Of a stretch of DNA of 63,210 nucleotides, positions 25,400-34,436 are shown in pieces. Position 1 is the first letter of the stretch. The number at the start of each line of letters is the position of its first letter. The position numbers were made by a program, and so were the translations under genes. Under the pieces are notes generated by a model that worked only from the letters and a program-made list of their open reading frames with translations, did not search any database and was not told the DNA's origin. This DNA comes from Clostridiales bacterium (GTDB taxonomy: Bacteria; Bacillota; Sulfobacillia; CADDZV01), in contig CADDZV010000002.1 of assembly GCA_902812875.1 (NCBI GenBank), positions 43,318 through 106,527 of the forward strand. The letters run 5' to 3'.

Positions 25400-26503
25400 T
25401 TATCCAGCGACGGCCTCTGTGAGCGACCGCGAGATCACGCCACCGCCCACCACCACGTCGCCCTGGTAAAAGACCACCGCCTGGCCAGGTGTGACGGCCC
25501 GCACAGGTGAATCGAACACGACCGTCACCTCATCTGACGCCGGTCCAGGGTAGATGGTCGCGGGTATCTCCGGGGCGCGGTAGCGGATCTTGACCGTCAC
25601 CGCCAGCGGCCGGTCCAGCTTCGGAATGGAAATAAAGTTGAGTTCGGTGGCCACCAGGACGGGACGGAGAAGGTCGTCCAGCGTACCAACGGTGATAGTG
25701 TTCGCCTGGGGGTCAATATCGGTGACGTATAGCGGCTCGGGTCCTGTCACGCCAATGCCGCGCCGCTGCCCGATCGTGTAAAAAGCGATGCCCTGGTGCG
25801 TGCCCACTACCCGGCCCTTCTGGTCCAGAATGGCGCCCGGTCGCCGCACGTCTGGACGGACCGCGGTCAGGTAGCGATGGTAATCGTTATCCACCACAAA
25901 GCAGATCTCCTGGCTTTCGCGCTTGTGGGCCACTGGCAGCCCCAGGCCTTCTGCCAGCCGACGGGTATCCGTCTTGTGCAAAGCTCCCAGCGGGAAAAGT
26001 GTGTGGGCCAGCTGCTTCTGCGTAATCCCGAACAGGGCGTACGCCTGGTCCTTGCCAGGGTCGTGCCCTTTCAGGAGTAGGTAGCGCCCGTCCCGAAACC
26101 CCACACGGGCGTAGTGTCCGGTAGCGAGGTAGTCACAGCCCAGGCCCAGGGCCTTTGCCATCAATTCATCGAACTTGATGTAGCGGTTGCAGTTGATGCA
26201 AGGGTTGGGCGTACGGCCGTGGACATAATCGTCGATCCACGGGTCGATGACCTGCCGCTGGAACTTCTCGCGCAGGTTGAACACGTAATGCGGAATGCCG
26301 ATGGCCGCCGCCACCCGGCGGGCGTCTTCGATCGCCCCCACCGAGCAACAGCCGCCGTAGTCGTAGGCAACCTCCCAATCCGCCTCGGGCCAGATCTGCA
26401 TGGTCACCCCGATCACGTCGTAGCCAGCCACGCGGAGGAGGGCAGCGGTAACCGAGCTGTCCACACCGCCGCTCATGGCCACCATCACCCGCGGTCTACT
26501 CAC
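25400..26503 (-). CDS. mnmA: tRNA-specific 2-thiouridylase MnmA
   Basis: This 367-residue enzyme thiolates U34 in the wobble position of tRNA-Lys, tRNA-Glu and tRNA-Gln. The PP-loop (MVAMSGGVDSSVTAALL) binds ATP. The family motifs NPCINCNRYIKF (catalytic Cys) and ESQEICFV (second catalytic Cys) are present, and GIGVTGPEPLYV is conserved. Sulfur would come from the cysteine desulfurase encoded immediately upstream (9-bp gap). The start is a GTG at 26501-26503. Confidence 0.96.
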   Translation of the reverse strand: MSRPRVMVAMSGGVDSSVTAALLRVAGYDVIGVTMQIWPEADWEVAYDYGGCCSVGAIEDARRVAAAIGIPHYVFNLREKFQRQVIDPWIDDYVHGRTPNPCINCNRYIKFDELMAKALGLGCDYLATGHYARVGFRDGRYLLLKGHDPGKDQAYALFGITQKQLAHTLFPLGALHKTDTRRLAEGLGLPVAHKRESQEICFVVDNDYHRYLTAVRPDVRRPGAILDQKGRVVGTHQGIAFYTIGQRRGIGVTGPEPLYVTDIDPQANTITVGTLDDLLRPVLVATELNFISIPKLDRPLAVTVKIRYRAPEIPATIYPGPASDEVTVVFDSPVRAVTPGQAVVFYQGDVVVGGGVISRSLTEAVAG

Positions 26504-26512
26504 GCTCTCGCC

Positions 26513-27664
26513 TCACGGCCGTGATTGCCGGCGAAGTCTATCCACCAGCCCCGGCAACACATCCAGCACGTAATCGATATCCTCCACCGTCGTCGAACGC
26601 CCCAGGGTAAGACGGAGGGCGGCGAAATCCCCCTCCCGCAAAAGCCCCATCGCGGCGAGCACGTGCGACGGCTCCACTGCCCCCGCCGTGCAGGCAGACC
26701 CGGCCGAGGCAGCAATCCCGGCCATGTCCAGCCCCGCCAGCAGGGCGGAGCCGTCCACGCCCGCAATCAACACGGAGGCGTGATTTGGCAGCCGGTCGTA
26801 CCGCCGCCCGGTCACCGCGGTGTCTGGAATGGCCGACACAATTCCATCAAGGAGCCGGTCACGCAAACTGGCCTGGACGCGTGCGTCTTCCGCGAGCCGC
26901 CTTGCGGCCATGGAGCTGGCCGCAGCAAAGGCCGCCGCCCCGGGCACGTTCTGCGTGCCCGGCCGTAGCCGCCGTTCGTGTTCCCCGCCGAACAAGATAG
27001 GGGCAATGTGCACGCCCTGCCGTATGTACAGGGCCCCCACGCCCTTCGGTCCATGCAGCTTGTGTGCCGAAATGCTGAGAAGGTCGACACCGAGCCGCTC
27101 CACGTCCACCGGTATCTTGCCCACCGCCTGTACCGCGTCGGTATGAAAGATAATGCCCGCGGCGCGAGCCAGGGCCGCGATCTCGCCGGCCGGTTCGATG
27201 GTACCGACCTCATTGTTGGCCATCATAATCGTGATTAGTATGGTATCTGGCCGTATGGCCTTTTTCACGTCGCCGGGATCGACAAACCCTTCCCTGTCCA
27301 CCGGCAGGTAGGTCACTGCGAATCCTTCCCGTTCCAGGTCCTGGCAGGTGTGTAGGACAGCGTGGTGCTCGATCGCGCTGGTGATGATATGGCGCCCGCG
27401 CTCCCTCAACTGGTAGGCCGTACCGCGGATAGCCATGTTGTCGGATTCCGTACCGCCGGAAGTGAAGATGATCTCCCGGGGGTGGGCGCCGATCAGCGCG
27501 GCCACCTGCTCCCGGGCTTCTTCGAGAGCGTTGCGAGCGGCCGCTCCCCACTGGTGCAGACTAGACGCATTGCCGAACACGCCCGTCGCGTGGCGGATGT
27601 AGACTTCCGCGACGGCCGGGTCCATGGGGGTGGTGGCGGCGTGATCGAGGTAGACGCGGCGCAT
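26513..27664 (-). CDS. iscS: Cysteine desulfurase (IscS/NifS family)
   Basis: This 383-residue PLP enzyme releases sulfur from cysteine. The PLP lysine is in SISAHKLHGPKGVGALYI. The catalytic cysteine is in SAGSACTAGAVEPSHVL. YLDHAATTPMDP at the N-terminus is the family start. ATG at 27662-27664 was chosen, as the 15 codons upstream are not conserved in the family. It lies between the Rrf2 regulator and mnmA, as yrvO does in Bacillus, and so is probably the sulfur donor for MnmA and perhaps for Fe-S clusters. Confidence 0.95.
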   Translation of the reverse strand: MRRVYLDHAATTPMDPAVAEVYIRHATGVFGNASSLHQWGAAARNALEEAREQVAALIGAHPREIIFTSGGTESDNMAIRGTAYQLRERGRHIITSAIEHHAVLHTCQDLEREGFAVTYLPVDREGFVDPGDVKKAIRPDTILITIMMANNEVGTIEPAGEIAALARAAGIIFHTDAVQAVGKIPVDVERLGVDLLSISAHKLHGPKGVGALYIRQGVHIAPILFGGEHERRLRPGTQNVPGAAAFAAASSMAARRLAEDARVQASLRDRLLDGIVSAIPDTAVTGRRYDRLPNHASVLIAGVDGSALLAGLDMAGIAASAGSACTAGAVEPSHVLAAMGLLREGDFAALRLTLGRSTTVEDIDYVLDVLPGLVDRLRRQSRP

Positions 27665-27705
27665 GTCTATGCCTCCTTGAACGGCAGACGTACATCGAAC
27701 TGGCA

Positions 27706-28149
27706 TCACAGCGAATCGAGAAGCTTGTGGCTCCCGTGCTCGGCATCAGCCACGAGGTCAGCCAGGTTAATGGAATCGAGCACCTGGGTGATGCTATCCC
27801 GCAGCCGCAACCATACGGACCGGGTCGGACACTCTGGGTACCGGGGGCAGTCTACTTCTACCTGGTCGTTGACGCACTCCACCGGTGCAATCGGGCCCTC
27901 CACTGCCCGCACGATGTCGCCCACCGTGATCTCTGATGGCGAGCGTGCCAGCATATACCCGCCCTGCTTGCCGCGCACCGACCGCAGAAGGCCGGCGTCC
28001 CGCAGCGGTGACACCAGCTGCTCCAGGTACGATTCCGACAGCTGCTGCCGGTCCGCTACCGCCCGCAACGACACCGGTCCCTCGGTCCCGTGCTGAGCGA
28101 GGTCGAGCATCATCATCAACCCATAGCGACCGCGGGTTGACAGTTTCAT
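27706..28149 (-). CDS. Rrf2-family transcriptional regulator
   Basis: A 147-residue winged-helix regulator. The N-terminus KLSTRGRYGLMMMLDLAQH and the recognition region (LSESYLEQLVSPLRDAGLLRSVRGKQGGYMLAR) are classic Rrf2. Three cysteines occur as C-x8-C-x5-C in ECVNDQVEVDCPRYPECP, so it could bind an Fe-S cluster like IscR; CymR of Bacillus lacks them. It sits immediately upstream of iscS, so control of sulfur or cluster supply is likely. ATG at 28147-28149. Confidence 0.92.
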   Translation of the reverse strand: MKLSTRGRYGLMMMLDLAQHGTEGPVSLRAVADRQQLSESYLEQLVSPLRDAGLLRSVRGKQGGYMLARSPSEITVGDIVRAVEGPIAPVECVNDQVEVDCPRYPECPTRSVWLRLRDSITQVLDSINLADLVADAEHGSHKLLDSL

Positions 28150-28270
28150 CTGTGCAGTCCTCCACCGGAACGCGGATTCAAATTCCGAGTGATTTACTCT
28201 ACTTTTGAAGCCTAGCACCGGCGAAGGAAACAGTCAATTCCGTGCTGGCGGGGGCAAAGAACGGCCAGCG

Positions 28271-29587
28271 TCAGTCGCGCTCGGTGATCTGCAGGTGAAA
28301 CTGTGCGAGGTGGGCCTCACGCCCAAGATTGCCCGGCGTGTAGTACCGCGTCCCCTGCATTTCGTCCGGAAGATACTGCTGGGCTACATAGTGGCCGGGG
28401 AAGTCGTGCGGGTACAAATACCCGCTTCCGCTCCCCAGCCGTTCTGCTCCCCGGTAACCGGTCCCGCGCAGGTGCACCGGCACCGCACCAGTGTTTTTGG
28501 CAGCAACATCTTCCAACGCACGGTCGATGGCCAGGTATGCGCTGTTGCTTTTAGGAGCCAGCGCCAGATATATGGTCGCTTCCGCCAGCGGTATGCGGGC
28601 CTCCGGCAGGCCGACCATCTCCACCGCCTGTGCCGCCGCCACCGCTACCGGCAGGGCCATCGGATCAGCCAGGCCGATGTCTTCCGCCGCGGAGATGATC
28701 AGGCGGCGAGCAATGAACCGCGGATCCTCGCCGCCGTAGATCATCCGGGCCAGCCAAAACACCGCCGCGTCCGGATCGGAGCCGCGGATGCTCTTGATAA
28801 AAGCCGAGGCCGTGTCGTAGTGTGCGTCGCCGGCCTGGTCGTAAACCGCCGCCTTTCGTTGCAGAGCATCTTCGGCCAACTTTAAAGTGATCCGCCGCCG
28901 GCCGTCCGGCCCGGGTACCGCCGACATGGCTGCCGCTTCCAGAGCGTTCAGAGCCACACGGGCATCGCCCCCGGCCACCCGCACGATATGCCCCAGGGCG
29001 TCCTCGTCACAGTCTACCTGGCCGCCGAGCCCGCGTTCCGGATCGGCCAAGGCCCGCTCCACGATCAGGCGCACCTCGTCGTCCGTGAGGGCCCGCAGCG
29101 CGTAGACGCGGCACCGCGACACCAAAGCCCCGGTCACGCTGATGAACGGGTTTTCGGTAGTGGCGCCAATGAGAATCACCGTACCGTCCTCGACCGCTGG
29201 AAGCAGGGCATCCTGCTGGGTACGGCTGAAACGGTGGATCTCGTCAATAAAAAGAATTGTCCGCACGCCGGACTGGCGGCGTTTGCGGGCCTCGTCCATG
29301 ATGCGGCGGATGTCTGCCACTCCGGCGGTGACAGCGTTCAATGGCTCGAAGTGGCTATGCGTGTAAGCGGCAATGATCATCGCCAGTGCCGTCTTGCCCG
29401 ATCCCGGCGGCCCATACAGGATGAGCGACGACACCCGGTCCTGCTCTATGGACCGGCGAAGAGAGCTGTCGGGCCCGATAATCTCTTGTTGCCCGACGAA
29501 TTCTGCCAGCGTCCGCGGGCGCATGCGCAGCGCAAGCGGCGTTCCGGCCTGTTTATCTGCGCCCGCGTCTTCTCCGAAAAGATCCAT
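28271..29587 (-). CDS. rarA: Replication-associated recombination protein RarA (MgsA)
   Basis: A 438-residue AAA+ ATPase of the RarA/MgsA/WRNIP1 family, related to clamp loaders. It has LRPRTLAEF-type start (RMRPRTLAEFVGQQEIIGPD), Walker A YGPPGSGKTALA, Walker B ILFIDEIHRFSRTQQDALLPAVE, and the C-terminal MgsA domain (SFIKSIRGSDPDAAVFWLARM). It acts at stalled replication forks. Its ATG follows the ltaE stop directly. Position next to the Rrf2-iscS pair matches yrvN in Bacillus. Confidence 0.95.
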   Translation of the reverse strand: MDLFGEDAGADKQAGTPLALRMRPRTLAEFVGQQEIIGPDSSLRRSIEQDRVSSLILYGPPGSGKTALAMIIAAYTHSHFEPLNAVTAGVADIRRIMDEARKRRQSGVRTILFIDEIHRFSRTQQDALLPAVEDGTVILIGATTENPFISVTGALVSRCRVYALRALTDDEVRLIVERALADPERGLGGQVDCDEDALGHIVRVAGGDARVALNALEAAAMSAVPGPDGRRRITLKLAEDALQRKAAVYDQAGDAHYDTASAFIKSIRGSDPDAAVFWLARMIYGGEDPRFIARRLIISAAEDIGLADPMALPVAVAAAQAVEMVGLPEARIPLAEATIYLALAPKSNSAYLAIDRALEDVAAKNTGAVPVHLRGTGYRGAERLGSGSGYLYPHDFPGHYVAQQYLPDEMQGTRYYTPGNLGREAHLAQFHLQITERD

Positions 29588-30622
29588 CTAGACCATCACG
29601 TCTTTTATGATCTCCAGCGCGCGGGCGATGTCCGCCCTGCTGACGTCTTTATGGGTGACAAACCGCAGCCGCGACGGGCCGTTGGCGTTCACCAGCACCT
29701 GCCGCTCGCGAAGCCGCCGCGACAGCTCCTCGGCTGAAAGGCCAGGTTTTACAACGTCGCACATTACCATGTTGGTCTGCACAGTGGCGGGGTCCACGAC
29801 CAAGCCCGGGATCTCTGCCAGGTTTTCGGCCAAATAACGGGCGTTCTCGTGGTCTTCTTGCAGCCGGTCCACCATCGTCTCCAAGGCGACGATACCCGCC
29901 GCCGCGATCACGCCAGCTTGCCGCATACCGCCGCCGAGCATCTTGCGGTTTTTGCGGGCCCGCTCGATGAACGCCCGGGTTCCAGTCAGCACCGATCCAA
30001 CCGGCGCCCCGAGCCCCTTGGACAGGCAAAACATCACGGAGTCCGCGGTGGCGGCAATCGCCGCTGCCGGCACACCGAGGGCGATGGCCGCATTGAAAAT
30101 GCGGGCGCCGTCCAAGTGCACAGCCAGTCCCCGCCGGTGAGCCAGGTCGGATGTTGCCCGCATCGTTTCCAGAGGGATTACGGCGCCGCCGGCCCGGTTG
30201 TGCGTGTTTTCCATGCACAAGAGGGTGGTGGGCGGATAGTGTATATTCGGTCCGCGTAGAGCCGACTCCAAAAGCTCCGGTGTGATGGCCCCGCGTACCC
30301 CCGGGACGGTCCTCGGCAAAGCCCCGGAAAGCACCGCAATGCCGGCCACCTCGTAATAGTAGATGTGCGATTCCGCTTCCAGGATCACCTCATCACCGCG
30401 GCGGGTGTGAGTCATGACGGCCACCGCATTGCCCATGGTGCCGCTGGGCACGAACAGGCCGGCTTCCTTCCCCATCTTTTCTGCCGCCATCGCTTCCAGG
30501 CGGCGGACGGTGGGGTCCTCCTGGTAAACGTCATCGCCGACCTCGGCTGCCGCCATAGCCCGGCGCATAGCCTCCGTCGGAGTGGTTACGGTGTCGCTTC
30601 GCAAATCGATGGGTCTTTCCAT
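29588..30622 (-). CDS. ltaE: Low-specificity L-threonine aldolase
   Basis: This 344-residue fold-type I PLP enzyme cleaves threonine or allo-threonine into glycine and acetaldehyde. It begins with [19 protein letters not shown], the family signature. PLP lysine is in [29 protein letters not shown] is recognisable as [19 protein letters not shown] at 30620-30622; the longer reading frame is leader. It is immediately followed by rarA. Glycine production links it loosely to the gcv genes, but they lie 28 kb away. Confidence 0.93.
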   Translation of the reverse strand: MERPIDLRSDTVTTPTEAMRRAMAAAEVGDDVYQEDPTVRRLEAMAAEKMGKEAGLFVPSGTMGNAVAVMTHTRRGDEVILEAESHIYYYEVAGIAVLSGALPRTVPGVRGAITPELLESALRGPNIHYPPTTLLCMENTHNRAGGAVIPLETMRATSDLAHRRGLAVHLDGARIFNAAIALGVPAAAIAATADSVMFCLSKGLGAPVGSVLTGTRAFIERARKNRKMLGGGMRQAGVIAAAGIVALETMVDRLQEDHENARYLAENLAEIPGLVVDPATVQTNMVMCDVVKPGLSAEELSRRLRERQVLVNANGPSRLRFVTHKDVSRADIARALEIIKDVMV

Positions 30623-30736
30623 GAATGCAAGGCCTCCAAGCGCGGGCGCGGGGATTGTGCACGTGCCAAAAAGCATGCCTCGGTGAAAAACGCGCCCGCG
30701 GCAGTTGGATTCGACAGCAGGCAACAGCTGTCCTCT

Positions 30737-32188
30737 CTAGGGGGCCGAAGCTTGCGACCTTAGCTGCAATAACTCTGTGTCAACCTGCCGGAAGACAACG
30801 CGAGCAGGAACAGGAAAAGCATTACAGTATTGGGGCCACACTACGTACCGCACATGTCGTTCCACTAGCCACGAAGCCAGACCAAGCGTTCCGTGCCAGT
30901 TCCCAGCGCAGACCTCCCGGAACCTTAGCACGCTCGGCCGGAAACCGGGGCTCTCGTCTGGTTGACCATTGACAACGTGCCAGCCGCTGAAGGCAGGTAT
31001 CATGTTGCTATCCAGTGTGGGCCCCCACACGCTCCCGGAACCCGGCTGGGCAGCCAGGAACGCGTACATTTGAACGTGCGATATCGCCAGGTACTCCGCC
31101 GGGGCGCTGGCAGGAACTGCTACCAACGCGATCCCGATGATCGCAGCCGGGCCAAACACGATGCTGGACGGGTGCCACCGCCAGCGCCGGGCCCAGTTCT
31201 CTGCCATCCACCGGAAGGCCAAAATCGAGAGCGGGATTCCCACCCCGTCGAGGAAGCGGCGGCCAACCCGCGGGTAAAGCACCGCCGCTCCAGAGGCCAA
31301 AAGAAGCCAGACGAGCCATGGCCGGTCGGCGGCTTGCCTGGCACGCAGCTGCAGCACTGCCGGCACAAGCCATGGCAACCACCACACAAAAGTACGGTCA
31401 ACCGGCGTATAGGACTGGCCTCCCAGCTGCCAAGCCGCTGCGCCGGGCTGCAGCCAGGACCAGATCATGATAATCGCCACCGGAACCGGGATCAGAAAAA
31501 ACCACAGGATATACCTCTGCCAGCCTCGCACCCACACCGTGTAAATCCCAAGGGCCACGGCGGTAAGCAATGCCGTATAAGGATGAATAAAACCCATCGC
31601 AGCGACGGCGAGGCCGGCTGTCCATGCCTGGGCATTTCCCAGTCGGACACTTTGAAGCACATACCGCCACGCCATGACCTGGAGAGCTAGCAGCAAAACA
31701 AAGTGCGTCGTGGAAAACATTGATCCGAATGGCAGTTCCTCGGACAGTGACAAGACAACGATAAAAGGACTAAACAGGACTACAAACCACCACGCCCAGC
31801 CACGTAGCCTTTCGGGTATACCGGTCAAGGGCAGCAGCTTTTCGATCTCCCACAGCAATAGCACGCTCAGTACAAGTCGAAACAGCGTAGAAGTCCACCA
31901 GAACGACATGTGAAGCCACAAGGCTATATGGCCCGTAAAATTGTAGAGAAGAAAGAAATACCCACCAGCATCCGCAAACGGCGTGTACAGGTTGTGATAG
32001 GTCCAACCCCACAGGGCTGAGCGCATTTTCGCAATATACGTGGCGCTGTCGTAAGTGTTGATGATGAACCCGGAAAACACGTACCCGGGCGGCGTCCGCC
32101 ACCACGCGACCAAATACGGTATGGTGACAAGCAGAATGACAGCGGTGTAGCGAACCGGCCGGCTGGCGGGCACCTTGCGCAGATCCAT
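30737..32188 (-). CDS. Polytopic membrane protein, probable GT-C-type glycosyltransferase
   Basis: This 483-residue protein has about ten hydrophobic helices. An early extracytoplasmic segment (FIINTYDSATYIAKMRSALWG) carries an aspartate where GT-C enzymes have their catalytic acid. Other features are a long periplasm-like C-terminal region and many tryptophans. ATG at 32186-32188 was chosen after the 6S RNA region. I did not recognise an exact family; it resembles the dolichyl/polyprenyl-phosphate mannosyltransferase-like membrane proteins. It interrupts the normally tight aspS-6S-rarA neighbourhood, together with ltaE. Confidence 0.55.
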   Translation of the reverse strand: MDLRKVPASRPVRYTAVILLVTIPYLVAWWRTPPGYVFSGFIINTYDSATYIAKMRSALWGWTYHNLYTPFADAGGYFFLLYNFTGHIALWLHMSFWWTSTLFRLVLSVLLLWEIEKLLPLTGIPERLRGWAWWFVVLFSPFIVVLSLSEELPFGSMFSTTHFVLLLALQVMAWRYVLQSVRLGNAQAWTAGLAVAAMGFIHPYTALLTAVALGIYTVWVRGWQRYILWFFLIPVPVAIIMIWSWLQPGAAAWQLGGQSYTPVDRTFVWWLPWLVPAVLQLRARQAADRPWLVWLLLASGAAVLYPRVGRRFLDGVGIPLSILAFRWMAENWARRWRWHPSSIVFGPAAIIGIALVAVPASAPAEYLAISHVQMYAFLAAQPGSGSVWGPTLDSNMIPAFSGWHVVNGQPDESPGFRPSVLRFREVCAGNWHGTLGLASWLVERHVRYVVWPQYCNAFPVPARVVFRQVDTELLQLRSQASAP

Positions 32189-32294
32189 TCCTACAACCCC
32201 GCGACTGTTCTGGCTCCAAATGCCTTCTCTTTTCCAGCCATGTTTCGACAGCCTGCCCCGCGTTCCTTCCGCTGCCGACCAACGCAAAAGGACC

Positions 32295-32480
32295 GGCCGC
32301 AGCCGGTCCTTCTATCGCATCCCGCCGTGCCGTGGGCGACCCGGTTTTGAACCTGCTCCCGAGCAGGTGGGTGCTGCCTGATCGGATTTCCGCTTCCTCG
32401 ACCCGTTGCCGGGTCCCCCGGGGTGAGGCTTGCAAGCCACCGTCAGAGTCAAACGCTCCCAAGGTGATGGTGTTGGCTCT
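32295..32480 (-). ncRNA. ssrS: Probable 6S RNA (ssrS/bsrA)
   Basis: This intergenic stretch after aspS is structured on the minus strand. It contains ACCTGCTCGGGAGCAGG, then TTCAAAACCGGGTCGCCCAC, which matches the 3-prime side of the 6S central bubble (compare CCTTAAAACTGCGACGACAC in E. coli). A GC-rich closing arm and an intrinsic terminator (AGGACCGGC, loop, GCCGGTCCTTTT) end it at about 32290. In Bacillus the 6S-1 gene lies directly downstream of aspS, the same position. The 5-prime end is uncertain and no clean promoter was found. The rest of the gap (32481-32644) shows nothing that I recognise. Confidence 0.65.
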
Positions 32481-32644
32481 AAACGTCAAAGCCGCCCACG
32501 CACACCGCAGGTTGAAACCTGCCGAACGTGCAATTGAAATATTCAGGATTTTTCTAACTACTACCCAGGGACATTTTAGCATGCCCCCGGCAGCAAACAA
32601 AGCAGGCGCTCGCCGGATTGCGTCGCGGACCCCGCCATCGTAAA

Positions 32645-34435
32645 TTATGGTTTTATACGGATATGAAGTTCGTCGAGCTGCTCTTTGTCCACGGCGGCCG
32701 GCGCCCGTACCATCAGATCAGCCCCAGACGAGGTTTTGGGGAACGCAATCACATCCCGGATGGAGCCAGTGCCCGCCATCAGCGCCACCAAGCGGTCAAG
32801 CCCAAGGGCAATGCCGCCGTGCGGCGGTGCCCCATATTCGAACGCCTCGAGCAAAAACCCGAATCTCTCCTGTGCCTCCGCCTGCGTAAACCCGAGCGCC
32901 CGGAACACTTTATCCTGGATATCGCGGCGGTGGATGCGGATCGATCCGGAAGCGAGTTCCTCGCCATTCAGCACGAGGTCGTAAGCCCACGAACGCACCC
33001 GTAGCGGCTCTCTGTCGATGAGATCCATATCCTCCGCGTGCGGGGCCGTGAACGGGTGGTGCTCGGCCACCAGACGCCCCTCCTCCTCCGAATAGGAGAA
33101 AAGAGGGAAGTCGATCACCCAAGTGAAAGCCAGCTGGTCGGTGGGAATAAGGCCGGCCTGCGTGCCCGCCGCCAGCCTGACGGCCCCAAGACCGCGGGCC
33201 ACGACGGGCGCCGGACCCGCCGCCACCAGCAAAAGATCCCCCACCGCAGCGCCGGCCGCGCGGAGCATCGCCTCGATGCCCTCGGGAAAGTATTTGGCAA
33301 CGGGAGAACGTACGCCGTCCGGTCCCCAGGCGGCCCACGCCAGGCCCCCCGCCCCGTTGTCCTTGGCCACATTTTCCATCTGGTCGATCGTCTTGCGGCT
33401 CCAGGCGGCGCCACCTGGTACCACGATCCCTTTGACCTGCCCACCGGTGGCCAGGGCCCGGCGGAAGACCTCGAACGTGCTTTTCCCGGCCGCCGCCGCG
33501 AGGTCCACAAACGCCATGCCGAACCGCAGGTCAGGCTTGTCCGATCCATAGCGATCCATGGCCTCTTGCCAGCTCATGCGCGGAAATGGCGTTTTGATCT
33601 CGATCCCGAGGGCACCTTTGTACACCGCCGCCATCATCGCCTCGACGTGGCGGAAGATCTCGTCCCTGTCCGGGAACGACATCTCCACGTCCACCTGCGT
33701 GAACTCCGGCTGCCGGTTACCGCGGAGGTCTTCGTCCCGGAAAACCTTCACCACTTGGAAGTACCGGTCAAAACCGGCCACCATGAGAAGTTGCTTGAAG
33801 AGTTGCGGCGATTGCGGCAAGGCATAGAACGTGCCTGGGTTCAAACGGCTCGGGACAAGAAAGTCACGTGCCCCTTCCGGGGTGCTCCTCGTGAGCACTG
33901 GCGTTTCAATCTCCAAAAAGCCCTGGGAATCGAAATAGTCCCTGATGATCTTGACTATGCGATGCCGCAGCATGATGTTCCGCTGCAAAGCCGGCCGGCG
34001 TAGGTCAAGGTAGCGGTAGCGCAGGCGCACGGACTCGTCGACGTCATCACCATCGGTGATGTAGAACGGCGGGGTGCGAGCAGTGTTGAGGATGCGCACC
34101 TCGTTAGGATAGATTTCTACGGCACCGGTAGAGAGGTTGGGGTTTTCCATGCCGGCGGGGCGGAGCTGCACCTTGCCGCGGGCCGCGATCACCCATTCGC
34201 TGTGCACCAGATCCGCCCGGGAAAAAGCAGAAGGATTGATATCGGGATTGAACACCAGCTGCACGATACCGGTACGGTCGCGCAAATCCACGAAAAGTAC
34301 GCCGCCATGGTCACGGCGCCGGTGGACCCAACCGGCCACAACCACTTCCGCACCCACTTGGCCCGTCCCGATTTCTCCACAATAATGGGTACGGTGCCAT
34401 TCCCCCATGCTGTCAAGTGCAATCTCTTCAGCCAT
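32645..34435 (-). CDS. aspS: Aspartyl-tRNA synthetase (probably non-discriminating type not excluded)
   Basis: This 596-residue class II synthetase charges tRNA-Asp. The N-terminal OB-fold anticodon domain is VVAGWVHRRRDHGGVLFVDLRDR. Motif 2 is FRDEDLRGNRQPEFTQVDVEMSF. A large bacterial GAD insertion is present, and motif 3 is GIALGLDRLVALMAG. ATG at 34433-34435 leaves 1 bp to the hisS stop, so hisS-aspS form one operon. Whether it also aspartylates tRNA-Asn cannot be told by eye. Confidence 0.96.
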   Translation of the reverse strand: MAEEIALDSMGEWHRTHYCGEIGTGQVGAEVVVAGWVHRRRDHGGVLFVDLRDRTGIVQLVFNPDINPSAFSRADLVHSEWVIAARGKVQLRPAGMENPNLSTGAVEIYPNEVRILNTARTPPFYITDGDDVDESVRLRYRYLDLRRPALQRNIMLRHRIVKIIRDYFDSQGFLEIETPVLTRSTPEGARDFLVPSRLNPGTFYALPQSPQLFKQLLMVAGFDRYFQVVKVFRDEDLRGNRQPEFTQVDVEMSFPDRDEIFRHVEAMMAAVYKGALGIEIKTPFPRMSWQEAMDRYGSDKPDLRFGMAFVDLAAAAGKSTFEVFRRALATGGQVKGIVVPGGAAWSRKTIDQMENVAKDNGAGGLAWAAWGPDGVRSPVAKYFPEGIEAMLRAAGAAVGDLLLVAAGPAPVVARGLGAVRLAAGTQAGLIPTDQLAFTWVIDFPLFSYSEEEGRLVAEHHPFTAPHAEDMDLIDREPLRVRSWAYDLVLNGEELASGSIRIHRRDIQDKVFRALGFTQAEAQERFGFLLEAFEYGAPPHGGIALGLDRLVALMAGTGSIRDVIAFPKTSSGADLMVRAPAAVDKEQLDELHIRIKP

Positions 34436-34436
34436 G

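Noticed and set aside
32295-32480. SRP (4.5S/scRNA) or T-box in place of 6S RNA
   Set aside because: The SRP GGAA/GUCAGG-GGAAGGAAGCAGC domain and the AGGGTGG T-box core are absent, and the aspS-adjacent position favours 6S.
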